The position numbers and the translations under genes were made by a program. From Lenzites betulinus (taxonomy: Eukaryota > Basidiomycota > Agaricomycetes > Polyporales > Polyporaceae), in contig JABYQU010000063.1 of assembly GCA_022264855.1 (NCBI GenBank), positions 1 through 64,000 on the forward strand: a DNA stretch of 64,000 nucleotides, given 5' to 3'. Under the pieces are notes generated by a model that did no database searches, was not told where the DNA came from, and saw only the letters and a list, made by a program, of their open reading frames with translations. Of the stretch, positions 12,383-23,746 are shown piece by piece. How positions within the stretch are numbered: position 1 is the stretch's first letter; the number at the start of each line of letters is the position of its first letter.

Positions 12383-13653
12383 TCATTCGAGTTTGAGGTC
12401 AACCCGAACAGGGATGCGAAGAAAGATCCTCCCTTGCTCGTCAGGGGGCGGTAGACGGCCTGCCCGGATATTGACCTGGAGCGCCGGGTGAAGAAGCCGA
12501 GGTGCCCCTAAGATTGCGTCACGCTCCTTGCGGAATCGGATGAACGTGGACGGCTCGGTGCCAACTTTGACATGCCTGTTCTTCGTACGCTGATCAGCGA
12601 CTGTCGCAAAGCACGTCTGATCGCGGTCCTGTGGGTAATCATGCCCGACGTAGAGGCGATGGTCTTCCGGGAGTGATAGCAGACGTTGCATCGACTGCAG
12701 TGAATGAGGTCAATTTCGGAATCCTGAAACACGACATTTCGGGCCAAAATCCTACCGCGTATAAGTTCTCTGCATCGCCTCCTGGAAAGTCCGCACGAGC
12801 GGAACCTACATCAGGCTGTTCCCACACATATGAGTAAGGGTTGGGTATGTTTGATGCGTTCAACATACATTGAAAATGGAGTCACCCGTGAACACGGCTT
12901 TGCCAATCACATACCCGACATGGTCGGGCGTGTGTCCTGGAAGATGCATCACATGTGAGGACAACGTGCCCAAGTTGAACTTCTCGTTGTCCTGGAAGTA
13001 CACGTCGAACGCCCCGTCCAGCGAGGATGACTCGAGGCCATAGATGGGTGCAAATGTGTCTTGGACCATCGTGATACGCTGACCGATGCAAACCGCGACA
13101 TCTCCGCCCAATTGCTGTTTGAGATACTGAGCGGCGGTGAGGTGATCGGCGTGGGCGTGCGTCTCACTAAGCGTACCTCGGTCAGCTATAAATGGGTACG
13201 CATAGAGCGTGTAGCTTACAGGATTCGTGTGATTCGCAACTTATGGTGCTCGATAAACGAGACCAATCCATCTGCAGTCTCCGTCGTGATAGAGCCTGAG
13301 TTCGGATCGTAGTCGAGAACGGGATCGACGAGAACAGCATCGGAGGTGTTAGGGTCGACGACGATATACTGCCAAGTCGAGGTTGCCTTCTCAAAGAAGG
13401 TGTAAACCGTCGGGGTGGTCTCCGGGTCTGCACTGATATGGCGCTTCCAAGGCTCCGCAGGAGGGACATTATTGACGCTGGCGCGAGACGCGAACGAACG
13501 AACGGTAGAGCTATAGCTATGCATGCTCGAGCGGGAAGAGGCGAGACCTGAACCCCTCATTTGTAATGCCGCAGACCTTTGGACAAGAGTGGGCCGCATG
13601 TGCACCAGACGAGCATTGGGGCGGAGGATGCGAAGGATTGAAGCCTTGTGCAT
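12383..13653 (-). CDS. Mitochondrial MBL-fold persulfide dioxygenase (Blh/ETHE1 type)
   Basis: The N-terminus MHKASILRILRPNARLVHMR, followed by more than 40 Arg/Ser-rich residues, looks like a mitochondrial presequence. The metallo-beta-lactamase fold follows with all metal ligands: ETHAHADH, MHLPGHTPDH, FTGDSIF and YVGHDY. The stretch GSARADFPGGDAENLY and the C-terminal SPxFIRFRKERDA and NIRAG motifs fit the Blh/ETHE1-like branch rather than glyoxalase II. Enzymes of this branch oxidise glutathione persulfide to sulfite with one Fe(II). At least five exons join cleanly, including HAHADH across the first intron. It is in the same strand and neighbourhood as a gamma-glutamyltransferase and an SSU1 sulfite pump. 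Exact substrate is inferred from the family. Confidence 0.85.
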
Positions 13654-14283
13654 GGCGTCGGCAGTGGGATAGGAGTTCGAGAAGACGTTCTTGAGGTCCC
13701 AGCAGAGATATCCAGCCAGACCTTATACCTCCTTATACCCCGAGGCAATCCGAATTCAACCGGGGCGGGAGCAGCTCAAGTTCGTCACCCAGCCCTTCAA
13801 TTCGGAATAGCTAGTAGCCGCTGACACGGCAACCCCAGATCACGGGTATCTTGAAAACATTTCAGTCGTCGCACCCTTTCAAGGTCTCAAGAGTCACTTC
13901 CACGTAGAGCGAGAAAACTAGAGAACGAAAGCACAAGTATCTTCCTGAGGACCGCAGCCTGCGATGGTGAGAGAGTCGCAATTTTCAATCAATACAAACC
14001 TAACCATATGGGCAACTTTGATAGACTGATCAATCGGTGTACTGACGTTTAGGGCAGGCTCCACAAGACCACTCATGTCGCCGTGGCTTAAACATAGGTA
14101 CGTATCTGTGAACAGATATCTCCAGCTGCACTGCAGCTTCAAGCTGCGAGGTCCACTGAGGACAAGCCACGAAGATGATGTTACGCGGGCGAACCAGCAA
14201 CAGCATCGATTTTAGCATTCTTTTCCGCAACTAATGTACACATCCGCCTCAACGTTTTCCAAGGGTCCCACTGCCAATGACAA
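13654..14283. other. Intergenic, no gene seen
   Basis: It lies between the start of the dioxygenase gene and the stop of the mannanase gene, both minus strand. Short frames without recognisable features. Confidence 0.45.
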
Positions 14284-16353
14284 TCATCCCCTCGCCTTGA
14301 GCGCAGCAAAGTGCTGCGATTCGATGGGGTAGACAGGGTCATCGGGATAAATCTACATACACGAAGGTCAGGATTTGCTCTCGAATGATACCAAATAATA
14401 CTCACGGCGTAGCCATCGTCAGGCGTGCTCCCCGTCGAGAAGTGGGAACCCGCTTGCCTGGTGGTCTGATCAGCCGAATATCCCAAAGCTTCACCTTGAA
14501 GAACACGTACCAGATGAGATCACCCGCAAGGCCAGAGGTGATGACTGTGTTGTACCACGCCGTGTAGGTCGAGGCCTGGTTGTCGGTTACACCGAACTCC
14601 TCCAAGATCACGGGCTTGTTTGCCGACTTCTGGGTCGTAGCATGGTCCGTGATCCATTGTGAGCCCCAGCCGGTGGGGTCGGTCGTCTGTCCCCAGCTTC
14701 CCTGCCATGGCCGTCAGTATACGTGTCACCCTTGCGATCAACGAGGCTAGCTTACGGGGTACAACTGCATTGGGGATATCACAGTCAGTACACTGGTCAG
14801 GGCGTCACGAGCAAGTGCAACTTACGTGAGCGGTACCGAAGTCAATCGTGCTGATGTTGATGTTCGCGTTGAAGTCGATGCCCTCGGAGCCCCTAATTGC
14901 CGGAGGTCTCGGTCACCACGACAAACACTCGACTTTGTTGCACACACATACTGGTAAGGGTAGCTCGGGTTACCGGGCTCGTTGAAGAAGCCCTCATCGC
15001 CAATAGCGACCAGGTGGTTGGAGTCGATAGATTTGATGTACGCTGAGATGTCGCTGGCCCAGTTGGTAATCGTCTTCGTCGTGCAGGTACCGGAAGTCGT
15101 CCTGCGCATTAGGTGAGCGAAGTCTTCTCAGGGCGGAAAAGCTGCTAGACACATACCCAGTGCTTCCACCGCACCTCGGCTCGTTCGCAAGCTCCCATCC
15201 GAGAATCGTAGGCTCGTTTACGTAGCGGCCTACGAAGGTCTTGATGTACGCCTTGTATGCAGCCTATGTACCTTTTGAGCGAGTGAGCGTGGTGGACCAT
15301 ATACTGGCTACGTACAATGACGTTGGCGTTCGTGTAGAACACGTCGTGGTTGGCGGAGTTGGCAATCTGCTTGACGTAGACATCCATGCCTCCATAGTCG
15401 CTCCAGTTGTTCGTCCTACCATGCTTCGTGAGCCAGTAGTGCTGTTTTCGGAAACTTGTAATATACCACTCACAGGGCAACGATGAGCCGAATGCCGTTG
15501 GCCTTCGCAGCTGCGATGACGTTGTCTGATAGGGATGTCAGCGCGCGTTCTGTAGACCTTCGCGCATGCCATCCTCACCGAAGTTCATCAGACCAGTAGC
15601 GCCCGTGTTCACAGTGGGCACCCCGTTCTGCCAGAGCTGGTAGTATATTCCGTTCGCGCTCGTGACGTCGTTGAATCCCCTTTGCAACCGCCATGTCAGC
15701 GTACTACGCAAATGAGCGCGATTATGAGGATGCTTACCATGTGCGCACGGTTGTCGCGCCGGTCTTGGCAATGTCCGCGAACGCTTGGTTCATCTGCGCA
15801 GTGCTGTAGCCCATCAACCCGACCCAGTAGGAGTTTGCGCTGTGCGGGTGAGCGTGCCGTCAGCAACATTTTCTCTGGAAAATACGAGTCTATAATATGC
15901 GCGTACCCGACCAGAGGGAATGTCGCGCCATTGAGCACAAACTTCTGCCCGGAGACCTTTACGAAGCCGGTGGAGCTAGGAGGCGGGGCGGCCGTCGTCG
16001 TCGGCGCACTCGGTGAAGTGGTCGGTGGCGGTGACGGCGAGGTAGGCGTGGTGGGTGCGCTGGCGGAGGGCAGGCACTGCGAATAGTAGGGGTTTTGAAC
16101 TGTGCATGCTGCGCCTGAGACACACGCTATAATTGCAAACATATGAATGAACTGATAGTCTAGAAGCTTAGAATGAAGAAAGGACGTACTGGTATCTCCA
16201 GTCCAGCCAATGCCACCGCACTGAGACGCGAGGGGTCAATGTACTTGTAGGATGCGAGTATGATATTAGACTTACTTGGCCCCACACCGGGGACGCGGCT
16301 TTCGCGAATGGCGCGAGTGCAAGCGCGAGAGTGACCAAGCCGACGCTGAACAT
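14284..16353 (-). CDS. Secreted CBM1-GH5 endo-beta-1,4-mannanase
   Basis: [19 protein letters not shown] is a signal peptide. The next residues, [18 protein letters not shown] and on, form a fungal cellulose-binding module (CBM1) with its four cysteines. A Pro/Thr/Ser linker follows, then a GH5 subfamily-7-like catalytic domain: GTVRTWGFNDV region, [10 protein letters not shown] (acid/base Glu), [19 protein letters not shown] region, and [10 protein letters not shown] (nucleophile Glu). It ends [20 protein letters not shown]. It hydrolyses the mannan backbone of hemicellulose outside the cell; the CBM1 targets it to cellulose in the wall. The gene is cut by many small introns (more than ten), typical for polypore mannanases. 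Looks complete. Confidence 0.92.
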
Positions 16354-16826
16354 CGTGAGCACTTTACAGGGTGTACGAGCAACGTTCGCGCAACACCCGG
16401 CTCTGGACACCTGTTATAAACGCGTACCCTCCCGGAACGCGGACATCATCAGACGGCGGCCCGGGATAACTTCGCTTATGGGGACATGTGCAAAGTTAAA
16501 CCCACACGCCGTAGGTGACCCCGTGGACGCGCAGGAGGCGTGTCTCTGCGCATGTTACGCTGAAATCCGTGATGGCGGGCGGATGAAGGATGCATATAAC
16601 AGGAGCGAAGATGGGAGAAGCCGGCCAGTGGACGAAGGTCTACGTACACGTGGCGGACCGTTGCACCTGTGCACGGTCGGAACGTTGTGCCATCACACCT
16701 TCCAGTTGAATCCCGAGAGCCGTGCGCGGATAAACTGGCGGCGAGTACCAGCATGGGGCGGATCACGTTCGAGGCACCCGGTGTAGTGTGTATATTCTAG
16801 TAATGCGATCAATACATCTGTGTCCG
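16354..16826. promoter_or_regulatory. Upstream region of the mannanase gene
   Basis: This 473-nt stretch runs from the mannanase ATG to the 3' end of the GGT gene. A TATA-like GTTTATAAC on the minus strand lies at about 16412-16420, some 60 nt upstream of the ATG. No operator was recognised with confidence. Confidence 0.4.
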
Positions 16827-19221
16827 CTAATAACCCGCGGCGATCCCGTTCTTCCTAGAGTCACTGGCAGCTGCATCGCATTTTGGTCAACGAAGCACCC
16901 TGTGACGCGAGAGGAAGCGGCACCTACCGAATATTGTGCCATTAACCTTTGCGACCACCTGAATCACCGCAGCAACACGGTTCGTATCCGACACTGAAAT
17001 GCCGATGTCAGCGCGTATTACTCACTTGAGAGGACTATAGACTCTGACCCGTGATGTTGTGCCCCTTCTCCCTCAGTGTGTCGAGTAGAGAGGGCGATAG
17101 GATGTCATCCGCATCGACCATGGTAGGGAACAGCTGGTCGTGTAAACGGCCAGACTCAATTGCAGCGCTCGCGTCCATGTTCCAGTCCATGTTTAGGAGA
17201 ACCTGGAACACGGCCGGGAAGATGCGAGAACCGCCTGAGCCGCCGATAGCTGCGTAGAATGAGCCGTCTTCATGTTCTAAAATAGATGGTGTTGTGGACG
17301 AGAGCGGCCGCTTGCCAGGTTCAGGATAGTTGTCTACACATGCATGAGGGGGTTTCTGATTAGGCTGAAGTTGAGAGCACCTACATGGGGAGGGGTAGAG
17401 CCCGAACGCGTTAGGCATTCCGGGCGTGGAGAAGTCGTCCATCTGCGTGCATAGAATCAACTCGTGATATTCGCGGATATCTCACTCCGGACTTACCTCA
17501 TCGTTAAGAATGACGCCTGTGACGGGGTCGAGTACGGCAGAGCCAAATATAAGATTTACAGTAGTAGTTAGCGCGACTGCCATTCCATCCTTGTCCACGA
17601 AAGATGAATGGCTCTGGAAACAAATATGTGAGCGGCATTCATCGAAGCGATCATTATGAGCATTACCGTGCCGTGGTCCTCTACAATATCGTAGATAGGG
17701 TTGTAGTACTCGGGGGAGTGTGTCTTGTCCTGATGATGAAGCACAAACGTTTCAGTAGGCGTCATGTATAGAATCTGCCTATAATTACGTCGGTGATGTT
17801 GGCGAACATCTCGCTGGCGTACTCCTTTGTAGGTATCTCGTGTATGCGCTGGGTCTGGTCGTGGAACGCAGGATCACCAATCCGGGTTCTATATAATTAG
17901 CGTCAGACACATTCCGTCACGGACTCCCGTGAGCCTAACCTAGCGGCGAAGCCGACTGCAAATGCAAAACCTTAGTCAAATCCCGCATACATGCGCCTCG
18001 TCGTACGCACACTTCATAATCTCAAGGAGGCGGTGCACGTTCAACGGGGTGCGACCTTCTTGCAGCAGTTGCTCGTAATGCTCCATCAAGTTGAACATAT
18101 AAATGAGGACCGGTCCGGAAGTGGGCGCATGGGGCGTGTACAATGTACGGCCGCGATATGTTCCCTTCAGCGCCCGCTTCACTTGTACCTCATATCCTGC
18201 GAGGTCTTCGAGGGAGAGAATTCCGCCGGTTAGGCGGACCTTCTCGACGATTGCATCGGCAATGGGCCCTGTGTAGAACGCATCTGCACCACCTTCCGCG
18301 ACCGCTGCGAGCGTTCGCGAGAGGTTCGTGCGCCGAATAGTCTCGCCTGCTTGTAACAGCCGTCCCTCCGGAGCGAAGATAGCCTGCCAGTCAGGTTCGT
18401 TGAGCATAAGCGTGGAGAACATCTGTCGGTCATAGTGCCGTTAGCAAGGCCCGGTAGTGTGCATATATGCAGTAGAAAATATGTTCAGCCTACCTCAAGC
18501 CTCCGTGCCAACTCTGTTTGCACTGTCCACCCCTCCGCGAGATGAATGGCCGGCTGCACAAGGGTCTTCCAGGGGAGTTTACCCCAGCGCCGGTGTGCCT
18601 CCTCAAGACCGCGTAGCTCGCCGGGAATGCCAACGGCCAGCCCACCCCAACGCGCAGCGAGCGGGTCGTTGATATACATGGTCTTGTTGCTTAACGCAGG
18701 CGCGGTCTCGCGGAAGTCGACAGTGAAGACCTCGGAGGACTCTCCAGGTTGTGAAGGAGGGATGCGTACTGTCATGAACCCTCCGCCCCCGATGCCGGAC
18801 CTTATAACACACATTATTTCGTTTGCGAAAGTCTCCGGGTTGGCGAGATAATAACCACTCACGAGAACATGTTCACGACACCGATGCATAGCGTGGTGCT
18901 CACCGCGGCGTCCACCGCGTTCCCGCCATCTTTGAGAACGTTCACCCCGATCTCCGAACACAGTTCGTTCTCGCTCGCAACCGCGCCGTTTGTTGCCCGA
19001 ATGAGATAGGCCGGATTGCGCGTTGCAGAAGGAACGCTCGTGCGGTTACTCTCGAACAAGGTCGGACGGCCGCGTGTGCAGTGACTGTTGCGGTTGAGGA
19101 AGCGGTACAAGCTGTAAGTCCCCCACAGAGATATAAAGCCGAGGAGGACCCAGCGGCGCCACCACGCGCGATGCGCCCGCGAAGCCTGAAGAGGCTCTGC
19201 GATCAGGCCATGCTTCTGCAT
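16827..19221 (-). CDS. Gamma-glutamyltransferase, type II membrane protein
   Basis: After a short basic N-terminus there is a transmembrane helix ([19 protein letters not shown], near residue 22-42). The gamma-glutamyltransferase domain follows: [79 protein letters not shown]. The autocatalytic Thr sits in [14 protein letters not shown] across an intron, then [22 protein letters not shown] and a terminal [10 protein letters not shown]. It cleaves the gamma-glutamyl bond of glutathione and moves the glutamyl group to amino acids or water, outside the cell or in the vacuole. All key motifs are present and about twelve exons join in frame. Confidence 0.92.
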
Positions 19222-20199
19222 GGCGGAGGCGGACAGAGGAGGAGGTACGAGAGTAAGGGTGGGAGATGTACAACGCGGCCATTAAACTTGTGTGCCTCTG
19301 GTGCTCGTGGGCGCGCTGCTGACTGTGTTATCGTAATCTGTGTTATCCGCTATGCCGGCCGACTTCGCAATGATGGTCAGGCGGACAGAGACGCACGTCG
19401 AGGCGGAGGACGATCTGGCAGAAACTCGCAGTCAGTGTAGGTCCATGATGGTCGTGGTTCGCCCGAAAGAGTTGTGGACGCCAGGGTCTAGCAGGGTCCC
19501 GGCAGTGTTACGCGCATTGCGAGATTCTGCTGGTCGATGGCGAACGGCGCCTAACCCGCAGCTTTGACCCCATATATGATACATATGTACGGTGATGGAT
19601 GCTAACGCTCGGCACTATGCGCGGTTTGAGACTGTCTGAATCTGGCAGGGTCGCCGTCAGGCCTGCGTACTACGTATGTTTCGTCTACGTTAATCCCCAA
19701 AGTCGAATGAGCAAAGATACATCGGGAGCCGAGTCCGTCGATTTATATCCGTACCACACGGAGTAGGCCGTCGGAGTTGGGCCGATAGAAGTGCGTAACT
19801 AATATTTGAAAGTCCGATCTAATGTTTTGTAAAGCCGTGCATTAAGGCCTCAGACTGCTTGATGCTCTCACATACGAAATCGAGGAGATGACGGGAACAG
19901 AGCGGAGAAAGGCGCACTGTAATAGTACATATGATTGAGCACAGCACACAATATAATATAGCATCGCTCGGGGCACAACACACACAAGGACAGGCTATGA
20001 GTGGTAGGGTCTCGAGGGTCCGGTGTCCGGCACTCTATCCGCAGTGATACAAAAGAGAGACGACCGCAAGGCTCGCCACAGATCTACCGTGCGCCCTACG
20101 TATAGTAAAATCCATCCGAATCCAGGGCGCGGAGAAAGGACAGGAACGTGAGATGCATGAGATGGGTTTGCGAATCGGAGCCTATTAGTCGAGGTTAAG
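19222..20199. other. Intergenic; GGT promoter and SSU1 3' end
   Basis: About 980 nt between two minus-strand genes. No coding or repeat signal recognised. Confidence 0.45.
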
Positions 20200-21744
20200 T
20201 TAGAGAGCAACCGTGGAGTTGGAGGCGGCGTTGGGGCCGAAGCCCTTCTCGGCGTCGATGTGCATCACGGCCGGCGCATCGAGGTGGACAGTTTTTGCTG
20301 CCGGGGGCGCGTCGAGGTCAGGGACGTAGGGCGCCTTGAACATGGATCCGTCGATGAATGAAGGGATGCTTCGAACGAAGATAGTGATCCACAGCAGGAA
20401 AACAACACCTTTAAGGGCGTATTATCAGTACAGCCAGAAGCGACGAAGAACGAAAACAACTCACCTGTCCACGCGGCCCCGATGGCCCTGAACACAGGAC
20501 TGTCGAGCACCTTCGCCAGCTGAACGCACAGGAGCGCGAACACGCCGTTCGGGAAAATAAGGCCCCAGTATGCCATAGAGAAGGGGATAGACGAGAATGC
20601 GCGCACGTGGGCGATGGAAATCACCGCCATGAGGATCCACGCGACGCCGAGGGAGAAGAGGACGAATGCGCCGAGGAAGCAGCCTGCGAAGATCATTTGG
20701 CCGGCGAGCGCGATGGTGGGGAACTCTTCGCCCATGTGAAGCGGCAAGAGCTCAGAGAGGTCCTGGCCGTTGACGAGCAAGGAGAAGCCACCTTGCCCGA
20801 GCGGACCGAGGGTGATGAATGCGGAGAGGATGAGGGAGAGGTCGGGAGGACCGCTAGTGATAAGTCGGAGGAGGTAGATGGTGATCATCATGATTGCGAA
20901 ACCCAGGCCGATGATTACCATAGTGAAGGAGAAGCCGGAGGTGACGAGGGCTACTGTCGTCGAATGAGGGACGATCGCATGGGACAGGAGGCCACCTGTA
21001 GACGACGCGACAATGAGGGTGACCACTGGCAGAAGCCATACTGCAGTCATCCGCTGTATCGCATGATCTTGCCGTACCATCCTGGAAATCCGTTAGTACA
21101 TATCACCGGTTGAGAGTTTCATGTGTGCTTACATGGTGTAGAGCATCCCAAACGCGATGGCGTAGGAGACGGCCGAGTCTAGCCACCAGAAACCCCAGAG
21201 AGTCCAGAGGAAAGGTTCGCCACCGAACCCCCAGTCTTGGTTGAGATTCTGAATAGCCATTAGTGACCATACCGCCGCACTAATCCCGCCACCACTCACC
21301 AGCGCAGCGTTGATCAACGTAGCGGCTCCCATAGGGAAGCAGCCGATGAACAAGCTTTGTGCAGGATGTGATAGCATCAACGACCAGACCTTCATAAAAA
21401 GGTGAGCCGCTGAGCAAGCTCGCGATAGCTTTGATATAGCACTTACCTCTGGGAACATGATGTACCGGAGGACTGTACATGTGCAGACAAAGATAAAGAG
21501 GACCAGGTTAAGGAGGAACATGACGAGAGCGGCGACCTTGAGCGCCAGGCTATCATTGTGATAGGGGAAGTTGTGGATGAGGGCGGATACAACGCCTGTA
21601 CCCATGATCACAGCATGCCAGGCCCAAGTGAAATGGCTGCAGTGATTCTATAAGCGACACGACGAGAAATATCAGTAAAAAGCACGCTGACCGTATTCTC
21701 TCGCGCCAGCTCTTCCACGAGTAGATAGGGAGCATGAGAGGCAT
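20200..21744 (-). CDS. SSU1: Sulfite efflux pump, SSU1/TDT family
   Basis: Spliced translation opens with a short cytosolic segment and then RHFTWAWHAVIMGTGVVSALIHNFPY, the signature start of the SSU1 branch of the tellurite-resistance/dicarboxylate transporter (TDT) family. About ten hydrophobic helices follow, with LFIGCFPMGAATLINAA, FWWLDSAVSYAIAFGMLY, GGLLSHAIVPHS, FSFTMVIIGLGFAIMMITIYL and FSMAYWGLIFPNGVFAL. The tail after the last helix (SFIDGSMFKAPYVPDL and on) is hydrophilic. Five exons. Family knowledge: a plasma-membrane exporter of sulfite. It fits the neighbouring persulfide dioxygenase, whose product is sulfite. Confidence 0.88.
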
Positions 21745-23746
21745 TGTTTAGATTGGGGACAAGCCTTCAAGGCTGGGCGGTCAGACAGACGCACGGGGGC
21801 CAAACGCGAGGAGAGGGGGGAGAATCAGCAGGGCGCGGGGCTCTGGGGGGCTATATACGTATCAGCCGCAGTGATACGACGCAGAATGGCCGTGAAGAGA
21901 TTGGGAACGGAACTGGAACATGGGGTCTAGCGAATTCCGAATTGTACTTTCGCCGCGCGAGGCAGGGTCTTACCGCCAATGGTGGTCGGCGCATATCGCC
22001 AGGGCTGATAGCGGAAGCATGTAACACACCACGTCTTGTCGCATCGCTCCCAGCGATGCCGAGTGCTATTCGGAATTGTTTGGCCACTCGGAGGAGGAGG
22101 ATGACTGACAACTGTCACACCCTCTCCTCTCTGCCTCCCGTCGCACCGCCACTCACGTGCGCCCCGCTCTGGCCGGGCGCCTACCCGCGTACACTCCCTT
22201 ACATACGCGCACTCATCCCTGCGCACCCTCGAGGAATATCCAGACGTTCTGGGTGAGAAAGACGTGCAGATACCTCTACACGAGGCCCGCAGGGAGAAGC
22301 AGACTCGAGGGGCACTCCCTGAAGTAAGGTTCCTGGATCCGCCGAGAGCGTGGCGCTTTCACGCCCGCAGTGGCTGCATTCCGAATGCCTCGCTCCGGCT
22401 CATTCCTTGAGACTACGCCTGCCCTATCTTTTGTTGCACCACTGCGGACGTCATCGGATGATGACCCGGTCAAATCTGATGTCTTATATATGGGCGGTCG
22501 CGGGCAGCGTTCTGGAGGAGTTGAATGAGCTGCGGTAGTTGCCGAACGGACTGATGCCAGTGGCGCCTTGCTTCGAAGCTTGCGCTCCTCGCTTTCGCTG
22601 GACCCACACGGGGAGCTGTGTACATTTGCAATACATAGGTCGCCCGAGTGTTGATTGCCCGAGGAACTGCAACCAATGTACAAATATGTGAGCAGGGGCT
22701 GCACTTGCGCCCGCAGTGAGACACCCGGGCTGCCAAATATAGGGCCCATCACCCGCGCCGTCCAATTCGTTTCTCCTGCCACGTTCCGGCTCTACCACCG
22801 GTTAGGGTGCAGTGATTTTGTCCGAGCTAATAGGGTTTATTTGCAACGCGTTTCGATTAGATTGAGTGGAGCTCGGTTTTGCATTGGATGGCGCATGCGC
22901 GTACACTGCGCGTGCGTGCACCACCAGCGCTTCATGTATGTGAGCGGGGTAAGCTTGGTACTTGCTAGGCCGGCGCGATATGCAAGAGGCTAAAATTTCC
23001 GAGCGTACTTCAGAGTATCTGCGGGTGCATCAAGATAAGGAGTGAGAGGTAGAATAATGTTTCAGGAGTGCACGGTGCTGGAAAACGGCGAAGACGACGA
23101 CGCACTATTTCTGGCGCTCGCAGATATATAGACGCCAGATCTCCCCGTGTTATGTATTTCAGACCACTTCGTCTTTCTTTGCACGCTTTTATCAAAGAAG
23201 TGATGATGATACAGGAGATGCATTGACAGGCCTGACTATTACGTAGCACATATAAGCTCGTCCAATGTAATATTTGTGTCATGCAAGACTGCGCCACAGC
23301 CCAGTGCTCGAACAGCTGCAATGCGAAGCAGACTATGCACCGTACCGCAAAAATTGAGTGTCATGCCCTCTGCCGCACCTCAAATACCCTCGAGAACCTC
23401 TTCCCATCTGCCTGCGGCGCGCGGTTCACTTGCAAACCGTGTTCTGGTGTTGCGGTGGCTGCCGAGGAGGGTGGGTAGCCTATGTTGTCCGTTCGTAACG
23501 AAACGACCATTGTGCCCTGCGCGCAGACGAGACGAGCCCGAATCTGAAGGAATCAAGCCAAAAGACGGAAAATTGAGCGAGTTATCGATGTTCTGAGTGG
23601 AGGCGTTCGCAGAGCAGTGAGTGTGCGAAAAAATCGAAATCAGGCTGGCGACAAGCGCCGCGAGAACAGCAATAAATCACCGCACCCTACCACCGGTCCT
23701 ACCCCACACTCACCTTCGTGCAACACATCTGCTACTGTCTTTAGCG
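21745..23746. other. 2-kb divergent intergenic region
   Basis: It separates SSU1 (minus) from the PI 4-kinase gene (plus), so it holds both promoters. Frames of up to about 170 codons exist, but none shows domains, signal peptides or consistent splicing. It is the longest plainly empty stretch in the window. Confidence 0.45.
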
